A stretch of 64,000 bases of DNA from Gnetum montanum. Lineage: Eukaryota; Streptophyta; Gnetopsida; Gnetales; Gnetaceae. The position numbers were made by a program, and so were the translations under genes. Shown one piece after another: positions 1-9,785 of the stretch. The stretch lies in contig MNCI01013723.1 of assembly GCA_015680685.1 (NCBI GenBank), positions 393,850 through 457,849 on the forward strand. Reading direction: 5' to 3'. Under the pieces are notes generated by a model, which did no database searches, was not told the DNA's origin, and saw nothing but the letters and a program-made list of their open reading frames with translations. The first letter of the stretch is position 1. Each line of letters begins with the position of its first letter.

Positions 1-195
1 ACCAAAAAAATCACATACCTCAGACTTGCTTAACCATACACCGTGACACTTACAAGCAAGCCTGGGAAGACAATGAACGATTAACCCCAAGTGTTTCTTG
101 TGGCGTTAAGGCATTTAGTCTGCGGAGTTCGACCGGATCGCGCGTGTACGCTTGTATTCGTATGGTTGAGTGTAGGGGTACCTCGCCACTCATCA
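1..195 (+). repeat. 3' end of an Athila-like LTR (element C), window-edge partial
   Basis: This stretch matches the last ~190 bp of the LTRs of element A (3200-3400 and 12290-12484). It shares the AAGCTTGGGAAGACAA-like block, the CGTATGGTTGAGTGTAGGG-like block and the terminal CTCATCA. It keeps about a dozen CpG sites, most of which are TpG or CpA in the A copies, so it is less deaminated and probably younger. The DNA after position 195 is the 3' noncoding part of - strand element B, so C is inserted into B. Whether it is a solo LTR or the 3' LTR of a full element cannot be told because the rest lies outside the window. Confidence 0.85.
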
Positions 196-439
196 AGTAT
201 GAAAAATATAATAAGAATTGGAAAAAGATGTAAAGAATGGAAATCATTAAAGAAGTGAAAAATGTGAAACAATATCAAAAATTTAAGAAATTATAAAAAA
301 ATGAGAAAATATTAAAGAATGTGAAAAACTATAAAAAGATGGGAAAAATTGTATCAAGGAATGTGAAAAGGTATATCAAGAAGTTAGAAATAAAAAATAA
401 TTGTAAAACAAAAAATTGAAAAGCACTTATTAATTTCAG

Positions 440-930
440 AATCAAGATAAGGCATCTTCCGCATGATTGAACTCATGGACGAGTGTTTGGAAAATGCTCC
501 CTAGATCTCTTGGATCATACACTCTAGGTGGTTCACTTACCATCTTTAGTGATTTAATTTTTCAATTATTGTCCCATGTAATCTTGATGGTAATGGAGTC
601 TTGATCGTCTAAGTTTCTATTTTCTTTTCTTATTGGTGTATGATCATAGTTTAATATTTTCATTTTTGGGTCCTTGGTTGAGGTCATTTTCTTGGAATGG
701 GAATTAATAAGTGAATCAAATTGTTCCATGCATATTCTAGACAATTTAAAGTTCTTAGTTATTAGCTACAAGGTGTCTTTTGGCTTAGTGGCCCCTGCTC
801 TTTCTTGTGCACACACTTGTTTAGATTTATTGTGGACTAATATGTTAACTATGTTGGCATTTTGAATGGTTAATCCACCAATGCACCCTTTTCATTCAGT
901 AGTAATGCATGGACTTCACTATGTGTGTAT
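440..930 (-). pseudogene. Post-protease linker and C-terminal tail of the B polyprotein
   Basis: On the - strand this encodes the Cys-containing, poorly conserved linker that in element A lies between protease and RT (around 6541-6870). A 60-residue open stretch (744-562) begins MSRICMEQ; A has ICIEP and F has CMEPT at the equivalent place. In A the linker leads into RT. Here it ends in a short tail (VYDPR...) that aligns with a tail in element F (VYNPF...) and then passes into noncoding DNA. The enzymatic function, if any, is unknown. The tail shared with F suggests a common deleted ancestor. Confidence 0.6.
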
Positions 931-1342
931 GACTTCATGCATGTCTTCCTCAGATATCTCAACAGATAGATCTCTCATACTTAGCTTCACATCAATTGTG
1001 CTAAGTCATGGTCTCCCCATGATAATTGGAAATTACTTGTCCTCATTCTTTACATTGATTACAAGAAAGTCTGCTGGATAAGACCAGCCATTGACAGTGG
1101 TCACTACATCGTCAGTCTATCCCAAAGGAATGATGATAGATTGATTTGCAAGCTCCAATCTTATGTTGCACTCGTTTAAGGGTGGTAGGTTCCAGGCTTG
1201 ATATGTTTTGTAAGAGATCAAATTTACCTTGGAACTTGAGTCTTGTAGAGCTTTGCATGGAAAATTTCCAAATACTTGTAAATAACTCAAAGGAACTCTT
1301 GGATCAATTTTCTTCTTAGAAAGCACTCCTGCCTTTATCTAG
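931..1342 (-). pseudogene. Retropepsin-like protease remnant of element B
   Basis: The - strand encodes an Athila-type aspartic protease domain: IDPRVPLSYLQ, then a DSSS-KVNLIS active-site region, then LELANQSIIIPLG and further on a PADFLV and PIIMG pair. In element A the same positions read DSGS-RVNLIS and SITVPLG. Retropepsins cleave the Gag-Pol polyprotein during particle maturation, and the catalytic Asp is retained here. The third residue of the motif is Ser instead of Gly. The longest open piece is 69 codons (1326-1117), followed by in-frame stops, so the copy is inactive. Confidence 0.8.
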
Positions 1343-2596
1343 TTTATGACTATTTTTTTGAGCATGATAGTCTACATGTTTATATTTGATGATGTCAGAA
1401 GCTTGTTGTTGGTAAATGGATCTAATGTAGGAGAATCTTATCTCAATGAAATTTTAACTCTATTAGCCTTCTCAAGACTTGTCCTGAAGAAAGGATGTTT
1501 CTCTGTTTGGCCCTTAGTGTTGCTGGTAAGATCCTTCGTTTATATAGTCATTGCCCTTGCAGCTTTCCTCTACTACAGTTGTGATGGTAATTCCCCTTAC
1601 ATAACAAGTGGTGGCATTGGTGGTAAAGGAGTTGGATGTTGATTTAAGAAGTCAACTATTTGCGGATGCATATATGAGTTTGAGTTGGTCCTTGGTGGCA
1701 TCTGTCTGTGGTACTTTGGTAGATAGTACTATGGATTTTGAACAGCAGCATTCCCAAGGATACTATTGGCATTTGTTTCTAAGATTGGACATTGGACATA
1801 ATATCCATAAGGATCAAGTTGCTAATATGGATACTATTGGCATGATGGTTGCATGGCCTACAATTGGGATTGTTGCCATTACTAATGGTACTACTCTTGT
1901 GGCTGTGGCAGAGCTCCACTAGGATAGTATGTTGATTGGAAGTTCTACCTAGAGTTACCTTGAGGATAAGGTAACCTTATGGGCATTTGTTTCTTTACAA
2001 ATCTAGGATTGAGTGCATATGCCCCCATTTTCTATAAATGTGCCATTACTGAATAGCATCCCTTGGGATGTTTGTATTAACACATGACACATCCTTTCTC
2101 ATTGATGGCGTTGGTGTCTGAACATTCAGCCACTATAGTAACTTTGCCTTTTCGTCTAGTGTCTTTCTTCTTTTTCTTGTATTTACCTTTTCCAAAGGCT
2201 TTCTTTACTCTCTCTTCCATAATCTTTAATGCTATTGTACACCTCTCATCGACTAAGTCCCACATCTTTGCTACTTGTGCTGCTACATTAGTGATAGATT
2301 TTTGGATTGGTAGTGTTTCTTTTCGGATAGCTTGATCCAAGGTTTCTTCCTCTTGGGTATCACACACTTGTGCATATCTTTTTCTCATTGATGGATCATG
2401 GTTACTCCTTATCTAATTCTCTTTTTCTTAACTCAAATGTTTCCTTTGCGACTTGATCAATTAACCTTTGGATGTGATGGGCAGTCATCTCAAATAGTCT
2501 ACCTTGGTCATAAATCCCAAGTGTCTCCCTGGTTTTATTTTGCAACCCATCTACAATGTGCCATCATTGTTCCTTCTATGAAAATCCATGAATTGG
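1343..2596 (-). pseudogene. Gag C-terminal half and Pro-rich linker of element B
   Basis: The - strand reading from 2596 starts in mid-gag because element A has split the gene; the N-terminal part is at 12485-13823. An open stretch of 103 codons (2388-2077) contains a coiled-coil-like segment, a Lys/Arg-rich tract and a C-x2-C motif. After a stop the same frame continues with HPKGC. Downstream is the conserved YALNPRF/LPYPQGN segment also found in A, then a degenerate Pro/Tyr-rich linker running into the protease. The C-x2-C-x3-H-x3-C spacing resembles a zinc knuckle that binds RNA during packaging. Confidence 0.75.
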
Positions 2597-3400
2597 TGAT
2601 GAATTGCGATATTGGGCTCGCGATATCAAATCCTTCCACGCGATATCAGGCATTCGATATCGAGACCTACCTCGTTGCCTATAAATAAGAGGTGGGTGCA
2701 CTTGGTTTGGCAATAGATTAGTTAGACCCTTACCCAAACTCTTATCTTTTCTCCCTCTTAAAGTTAGAATTATTTCTGCATGTCCACAGTAGGAGTCATA
2801 ACGTGAACGGATCTTTATTCAAGCATTGTGTACCTCAACACACCTTGTGTACGACAATAAAGATGAACTTTGTGATAAACCTTACAACATTCAGAATAGA
2901 TTAATCAATGTTAATTACTATTACTTAATGCTTTCCTTAGCTAATTGATGTTCTCTCTCTCACCTTACAACTCTCTTAAGTAAGCACACTCAGTATGACC
3001 ACTTTGAGCATGCATGTAACACTTAGTAACCTAGTAACGATTAACGTTTGGTAATCCCAGTAGTGTTGCACTAGTTCAGGATGTGTACGGAAAGTGAGAA
3101 CGGATGCTAGTGTTAGGACTAGTTAAAGCATCGTTGAGTAGTTAAATTAAATTAGTTACTTAGTTATCTCTCTCTCCTCCCTTGGTAGCACCAGGACATA
3201 AAAAACTATAAAAATCATGTACCTCAAGTTTACTTAACCATACAATCGTGCTATACAAGTAAGCTTGGGAAGACAACAATTGACTAACCCATCCTTGTTC
3301 CACAAAGGTACATAAGCACTTAGTCCTTAAAATTCAACCAGGTCATGCGTGGATGCTCATATTCATATGGTTGAGCATAGGGATACCTAGCCGCTCATCA
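2597..3400 (+). repeat. 5' LTR of element A
   Basis: Matches 11659-12484 throughout. It starts TGATGAATTGCG and ends CCGCTCATCA immediately before the primer-binding site. U3 carries repeated GATATC-type palindromes (2608-2660), followed by a TATA box and a polyadenylation-like AATAAAG in the R/U5 part near 2858. The LTR provides promoter and 3' processing signals for the element. Confidence 0.92.
2680..2687 (+). promoter_or_regulatory. TATA box of the A 5' LTR
   Basis: TATAAATA lies about 85 bp into the LTR, just after the GATATC-motif cluster. It is repeated at 11756-11763 in the 3' LTR. Its position fits the U3 core promoter; transcription would start roughly 30 bp downstream. The start site is inferred. 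Confidence 0.7.
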
Positions 3401-3401
3401 T

Positions 3402-3419
3402 TGGTGCAGTTGCTAGGGA
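3402..3419 (+). other. Primer-binding site of element A (tRNA-Asp type)
   Basis: TGGTGCAGTTGCTAGGGA lies 1 nt after the LTR end. It resembles the complement of the 3' end of plant tRNA-Asp (TGGCGCCGTTGCCGGGGA), the primer class used by Athila elements. Most of the mismatches are transitions of the deamination type. Confidence 0.8.
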
Positions 3420-3538
3420 CTTTGTTGGTTGTGCACTAGCTAGAACTTAGGAAATCTTCACATTGTTGGAATGAACCCTTAGGGTTGGTTATCTTACAAA
3501 TAGTGAAATGAAGAGTATTGCACATTGAATAGAAAATT

Positions 3539-5434
3539 ATGTCTCATTCTTCTTATGAGAGTGTTTCACCGCCTAGGTCCGATATAGGGAATAATCAGAG
3601 GCGTAGTACACATGATAATCCGCAAGTCCCTCAACAGTTTCATGTGTTATACATTCATCATGATGAGTATATACCAAACTTTACCTTTATCCTCCACCAA
3701 GATGAACAATTGTGTTGGTGTGATTTAGAAGGTAACATAGTGTTACCTCCCAATCACTCAGTCCTGGGCATGCTCCTTCGTGATCTCACACGAATTGGTA
3801 TGCAGCACTTACAGGTAGAGTACATTGTGCATGATCATGACTCAAGAGAGTATCAACCCACGGAGGCACAACGTCAAAGGGATTTACAACAAGAGAGATG
3901 TTATGAATCCATGAAGGGAAAGTTGTCTCAGAATGTCCCGTATGTCATAAGTGAAAATGAGGGTGGTGAACCTACCTCAGGAAGTCTCCCACATAATGAT
4001 GTTGCTTCCATTGACTTCAGTCAAAGGGTTGTGTATCAGAATCTTCACTCAACTATCCATAACCCAGATTCTACTATCAATAGACACAAAGGATCTGAAA
4101 AAGGAACACAAATACATGACAAAGGTGGACATTCTGATCGTAACTGCGATCGAGGCTATAACCACCGAAGAGAAGGAAGTAGGCACCATGATGATGATAG
4201 TCCTCCTTCTTCTTCACCTTCATCATCTCCTTCACCCTCTCCTTCAGGATCTGGACGTAGTCATAAGGGAAAAGACCTTGAGGATAATAGTAAGTGGAAT
4301 AGAGGTCACAAACGAAACAGTCGAGAAAGGAGATGAGGGCATTCTAGAGAAAATCATCATGAAAGGAGGGAAAGTAGGGAACAACATAGGCATCATAGAT
4401 GTGATAGAAGGAATGATCACAATGAACCCCTACTTGCTACTCGATGTATGCTAGACATAACTAAGGCTGTTAGAGTTCCAACAAGGCACCAAAAAGATAG
4501 TAGGATCAAGAGATTAGACATTAACAATATCCCAAGATTTGAAGGGGGATGCAATGCTGATCCTCAAAATCATCTACAAGCATTTCATGATGCATGTGCC
4601 TTACAAAACATAAAAAATGAATCGCAAAAACTAAAGTTGTTCCCACAGATGCTAGTCAAAGAAGCAGAGAGCTGGTACTGGTCCTTAGAACCAAAATCCA
4701 TTCGTAGGTGGAGTACCATGTTAGAATTGTTCAACGATAAGTACCAAACGTACTCCCGAGTGTCTAACTTGCGAAAGAAAATCCAAGGATGGAAACAAGG
4801 AGGACATGAATCCTTGGATGCTATCATGGGCCGATATTATGCACTATTACATTGTTGTCTTGGCCATGGTTATTCATAGAGGGATTAACTATGCCATCTT
4901 GTAGATGGGCTTAGGCATGAAATGCGAAGAATCCTTGGGACTTATGCCCAAGGAAGACTATCCAAGCTTAGGGCCCATCAAGTTCATAGATTATTGGAGC
5001 AAGTTGCTAAAGAGGAAGGTGAGCTAAGGAAAAGAGAGAGTGTAGAGGAATATAACAGAGATCCTTCCTTTCGAAAGAAGAGAGTAAGATTTTGTGAGGA
5101 TGAAAAAGAGTCACCACTTGAAGAGATGGTGAATAGAAAAACTTTGCCCATTCAAAAACTTGCATTAGAAGTATCGACAAAGGTGGATCAAATGTGGGAC
5201 TCCCTAGATAATAGATTTCAAACCATTCTCAAAATAGTAGAGGAGTTTAGAGAGCAAGGTGGTGATCATGAAAAGAGAAAAAAGAGAGAAGCTAAATATG
5301 CATGTAACAAAGATAAGGGAAAAGTTGCCATCATCGAGGAGGTTGTGGATTCAGATACAGACAATGATAGTGGATGTGAGATATACCAATATGACCATCC
5401 TAATGGATGTTGCCTTGTAATCTTACATCTGTAA
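3539..5434 (+). pseudogene. gag: Athila-like gag of element A
   Basis: Starts at ATG 3539, 120 bp after the primer site, and stays in one frame to the stop at 5432. Only three internal stops interrupt it (4334, 4877, 4886), each explicable by C-to-T change of CGA, CAG or CAA. The N-terminal ~180 residues are weakly conserved. Next comes a Ser/Pro/Arg/His-rich basic tract (4190-4440), then the capsid-like domain from LDINNIPRFEGG to LRKKIQGWK (about 4515-4880). A charged coiled-coil-like region and a C-terminal Cys/His motif (CEIY...HPNGCC) follow. Gag forms the particle and binds the RNA. A frameshift near 5430 separates it from the continuing pro-pol frame. Confidence 0.88.
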
Positions 5435-6540
5435 GACTCTGGGGGTGTATGCACTTAACCCACGATTAAATAGAAGAAAAATCCCTTGAAGGTTACCTTA
5501 TCCTCAAGGTAACCCAAGACAGTTCCACCAACCCTTAACGTATTATCCAAGTGGAACTCCACCATAACCAACTGAGCAGTATTAACAGTGGTAGCACCCA
5601 TAATCATGGGGAATGCCACCACCATGGCAACGGTATCCTTACTGTCAACTTGACCTGTATGGATATTACATGCAGCAGCCAATCTCTCCACGTGACTCTA
5701 CTGGTCATGTTACTCTTCAACCTCACTACCAAGCCTGTGAGTATTATAGGACTCCTTCTCCTAGGGGTGATGTTCCATAAAAATACCATCCTTCTCATCC
5801 AGCTGCATCTCTTCTCCCCATATTTCCATTGCCACCTGCTCTAGCTATGCAGGGTGAGCTCCCTACCCAGCTGCAGCAACGTAACGCTACGAGGGTTGTT
5901 AACTCTCAATCTACTGTTAGTTCTGACAACCACATGAATAAAAGACCTTTCTTTAAAACCAACAGTCTGACTAAGTTCTTGCAACCACAAGTGGCTAAAC
6001 CCTTAGACGCCTCATTACCAATCAAAACTTTGGAACTCCCTTCAAACCAAACACCATGCCCAACACATATAGTGATGTTAACTCATGCTGTCACTGATTG
6101 GATAAAAGCTAGCCATCTTCCTAGGAAGTTCTCTGATCCTAGGAGTCCTCTTATATATCTACAGATTGTTAGAAATGAGTCATGTAAAGCTCTTTTGGAT
6201 TCAGGTTCTCGTGTCAACTTAATCTCTTAAGAAATGTACAAAGCTGGAACCTAACTCCACTAAAAAAGAGTAATGTTCGTTTAGAGCTGGCCGACCAGTC
6301 CATCACTGTCCCATTAGGACTAGTGGAGGATATTGTTACCACTATTTGTGGATGGTCATATCCAGCCGATTTCCTAGTAATTCAAGTGAACAATGGTAAG
6401 GGGGACTTCTCAATCATAATGGGAAGAGCATGACTAAGCACAATTGACGTGCGCCTAGGAATCTGCGATCTTTACCTAGAAATATCAAAGGAAAATATGT
6501 TTGGAAAGATCAAGAAGAAGAAAGTTCCAAGCATCGCATA
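5435..6540 (+). pseudogene. Pro-rich linker and retropepsin-like protease of element A
   Basis: After the frameshift near 5430 a second frame carries the gag-linker signature YALNPR and LPYPQGN, then a Pro/Tyr-rich linker. An open stretch of 133 codons (5829-6230) leads into the protease. The active-site motif DSG is at 6198-6206, followed after one stop by LELADQSITVPLG, the PADFLVIQV segment and IIMGRA. This D-S-G plus flap plus I-x-G-R pattern is that of plant Ty3/gypsy proteases. It is the only protease in the window with an unaltered DSG. Several stops make it non-functional. Confidence 0.85.
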
Positions 6541-7790
6541 TAGTGACATAGGCTGTAATTGCATGCAGAAGTCATGGTTTGTACAATGTTTAACATTGCT
6601 TGCATGCAATCAGTGTGCACAAGTGACTCATATACAAAGATGCGTGTATGCAACAATCACAAGATAAGAAGGCACCTAGTGGTTGACAGCTGATCAAGAG
6701 AGCAGTTCAACTATATGCATAGAACCAACTGAGGGTTTGACTTATGCTTACATTGATAGCATAGACACATTAGAGTAAGTCCATCGCCAACTTCCAAGTT
6801 TTGACATTAGAAATATCAACTGGGGGAAGTTGGAAATCCCTGATAAGTTTAAGTAAGAGCCCCTTGAGTTAAAACCATTGCCCACTGGTATGGAATACGT
6901 GCTTCTCAAGAATGGAAAACTAGTAATTATTAACGCTAATCTTGCTCCTCAACAAAAGGAGAGATTGCTGAAGGTAATAAACAAATGGTCAAAAGCCTTT
7001 GCTTGGTCATATCCTGAATTAATAGGAATAGATCCTAGGATATGTCAACATAGAATTTATACTGACCCCTCCATGAAGCCTCGAAGATAATCGTAGAGGT
7101 GAATTAATCTAAAGCTTAAGCAAGTCATTAAGGAAGAAATTGAATAGCTTCTAAAAGCTAGGTTCATATACCTTATTGTTGATAGTGAATGAGTTAGTCC
7201 CTTAGTTATTGTGCCCAAAAAGGGAGGTAAATGGAGGATGTGCATAGATTTTAGGCTACTGATTATAGCAACATTCAAAGACCACTTTCCATTGCCATTC
7301 GTCGACCAAGTCTTAGACACCATTGCAAGGCATCGCTACTATAGGTTTTTGGATGGGTATAGTGGGTACAACCAAATACAAATAGTCCTAGAAGACCAAG
7401 CCAAGACTATGTTCACTAGTCCTTGAGGAGCATTTGGATATAAAGAGATGCTGTTTGGCTTATGCAATGCCCGTGCAACGTTTCAATAATTAGTTTTAAG
7501 CATATTCTAGCAGCAGATAGGAAATGGTGTGGAGGTCTTCATGGATGACTTCTCCACCTATAGAGTGAACTTTGATCAAGCCTTGGATCGATTAGAGCAA
7601 GTACTAAAATGATGTGTAGAAACCAACTTAAGGCTCAACTGGCAAAAAAGCCATTTAGTGGTCCAAGAAGGTGTTGTACTAGGGCATAAGATCTCGCAAA
7701 CAGGGATAGAGGTAGACCCCGAAAAGATCAAAGTTATAAAAGGAATTACTTGCAACCTGAAACTGTAAAAGATATTCGATCATTCCTTGG
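6541..7790 (+). pseudogene. Linker and reverse transcriptase of element A
   Basis: A 300-bp variable linker leads to the RT. RT begins around MPTGMEYVLL (6878) and includes VPKKGGKWRMCIDFR (7211 on), KDHFPLPF, FLDGYSGYNQI, LFGLCNA and the catalytic box FMDD at 7538-7549 (YVDD type, both Asp kept). It ends with [16 protein letters not shown]. These blocks are closest to Athila/Tat-type RT. The enzyme copies element RNA into DNA in the particle. Stops at 7088, 7145, 7187, 7424 and beyond break it up. Confidence 0.9.
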
Positions 7791-8400
7791 ACACATTGGC
7801 TATTACAGATGCTTTATTGAGAACTTTTCAAAGATTGCAAAACCATTGGTTGAACTAACGAAAAAGGACGTACCCTTTAAATGGACTAGGGAATGCGAAT
7901 TAGCTTTCCAAACTTTAAAATAGAAGCTCGTAGAAACACCTATTCTACAAGCTCCTAATTGGTCTAGACCATTCCATATAATGACTGACACATCCAACTA
8001 TGCTTTAGGAGCCCTACTTACATAGTTAGATGGCCAAAAACATCCTTATTACATCCACTGTGCAAGTAGGAGTATTGGTAGTGCACAACTTAACTACACT
8101 ACAATAGAGAAGGAGTTAATGGCTATAGTGTTTGCGCTAGAAAAATTTAGACACTATGTCTTGGGTTATAAGGTATTTGTACATACGGATCATAGTGCAA
8201 TACGGTTCCTTATGAATAAACCAAGGGTGATCCCTTGCATTATATGATGGCTTATAATCTTATAGGAGTTCGATCTTACGATGATTAATAGTAAAGGCAC
8301 CGAGAATGTAGTTGTTGATCATTTATCTCAGTTGCGATGGGACAACAAAGAGGATGAGTATCTCATTTTTGATCATTTCCTTGATGAAGTCATCTTTGTA
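7791..8400 (+). pseudogene. RNase H domain of element A
   Basis: Contains FHIMTDTSNYALGALL (the usual D-A-S-x-x-A-x-G-A motif with the first Asp kept), HPYYIHCAS, the LNYTTIEKELMAIVFALEKF block and VHTDHSAIRFLMNK, then DHLSQL. These are the standard RNase H blocks of plant gypsy elements, which remove the RNA strand of the hybrid. There are stops at 8023 and near 8246. It directly follows RT, as expected. Confidence 0.88.
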
Positions 8401-8479
8401 GGTGTAGTAACTAATCAATTAACCATAGAGACAAACCGGTATAGTAGTATTCTCACCTATCTCCTTACATAACAAACAC

Positions 8480-9785
8480 CACAAGAGTTAGACACTAAAA
8501 AGAAATAATAGTTTCTTCACCAAGCCAAGTATTTGATGAAAATCAATGGGAAACTTTATAAAGTATGTCTTGATAACTTGGTTTGATGGTGCGTTTTCGA
8601 TATAAATCAACTGCGAGTTCTCCAAGATGCTCATGAGGGTCTTTGTGGGGATCATTATGTCGGGAGATGAACAACCATTAAAAATATGCTTGTAGGATGT
8701 TATTGGCCTACATTGTTTTGGGATGTCCATCATTTTGTCTAATCTTGTGAGTGCTATCAATGTGATAGCGGAATGATTGTTAAAATGGAGGTCCACAATA
8801 ATGGATTCAACCTTTAGAACCCTTCGACATATGGGGAATTGATTTTATGGGGCCTATTACACTAATGTCCAATGGAAAAGCTTACATCATTGTTGCCGTT
8901 GACTACTTTACAAAATGGGTAGAAGCATTTGTTGTTAAGGATTATACATCATCTACAGTTGCATGATTTGTTCAACAACAAATTGTAAACAGGTTTGGCA
9001 TGCATTGTACGCTTATTTTTGACAATGGCACACATTTTACAGGTGCAACTTTTTAGAAGCTGATGCAACGCTTAGGGGTTGAACACAAACTAACTACATC
9101 ATACCACCCTCAAGCGAATGGTCAAGACGAAGTCATAATAGGGAGATTAAGAAAATATTGACAAGAACTATTAGCAAGTATAGGCGAGATTGGAGCACCA
9201 AATTGAACGATGCTCTTTGGGCATACTGCTCCACATGAAAACTCCCTATATGCTACTCTCTCTATGAGTTAGTGTATGGGAAACTTCCAATGCTTCCCAT
9301 TTAAGTAGAACTTTATACACTATCTATGGCGTGTGATCTCAACCTTGACCTTGATCTAGCATAGAAAGAACAGTTAATGATCCTTAACTTGCTAGATGAG
9401 AACCAATTAGCCACCCTGTCATCTAACGAATTGCGCAAGGCCTTTAATAAATAATGTCATGACTTAAGGATTAGGAAAGTTAAATATCAACTAGGAGATA
9501 AGGTTCTCTACTAGAATCCGACACGTGTGCCACAACGTACTAAATTCCAAATGCTGTGGGAAATATCTTGTATTATCCATGCAACTTTTCCTTCAGGGGC
9601 CATAATGATTTACAAACTTGAGAGCCCAGAAAAGAAACTATTAGTTAATGTTCAACAAACCAAACCTTTCCATGAGCCTAGGACAACCAGTGCCAATGTT
9701 ACCTTTATTGGTGGACGACCTTGCTCCTCATTTTGGATTACCTCCTACCACCTCAATCGTGGGGGAGATGACCACCAATGCTAAC
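8480..9785 (+). pseudogene. Integrase of element A
   Basis: The N-terminal zinc-binding part shows AHEGLCGDH and CECYQC (H-H-C-C). The core has GIDFMGPI with the first Asp (around 8828-8855), the IFDNGTHFTG segment with the second Asp (around 9020), and the NGQDEV segment with the Glu (around 9119), so D,D-35-E residues are recognisable across frames. The C-terminal part ends near LAPHFGLPPT (9720) and a GGGGGAGATG run. Integrase inserts the DNA copy. Multiple stops and frame changes show it is dead. Confidence 0.85.

Larger units (their letters stand above)
196..2596 (-). mobile_element. Element B, distal half: non-autonomous Athila-like element
   Basis: Read on the - strand this segment holds, in order, the gag C-terminus, a Pro-rich linker, a protease remnant, a post-protease linker, and then directly an AT-rich 3' spacer (196-430). 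That spacer matches 59931-60110 of element F. RT, RNase H and integrase are absent between linker and spacer. The proximal half of B resumes at 12485 after nested element A. Target-site evidence: CTTGG follows A at 12485-12489 and ATTGG precedes it at 2592-2596. The 3' LTR of B lies left of the window, beyond element C. Confidence 0.8.

Noticed and set aside
3951-4454. 167-codon + strand frame overlapping gag of A
   Set aside because: Out-of-frame shadow of the Ser/Arg/His-rich part of gag; the frame of 3539-5434 is the one conserved in D, E and F.
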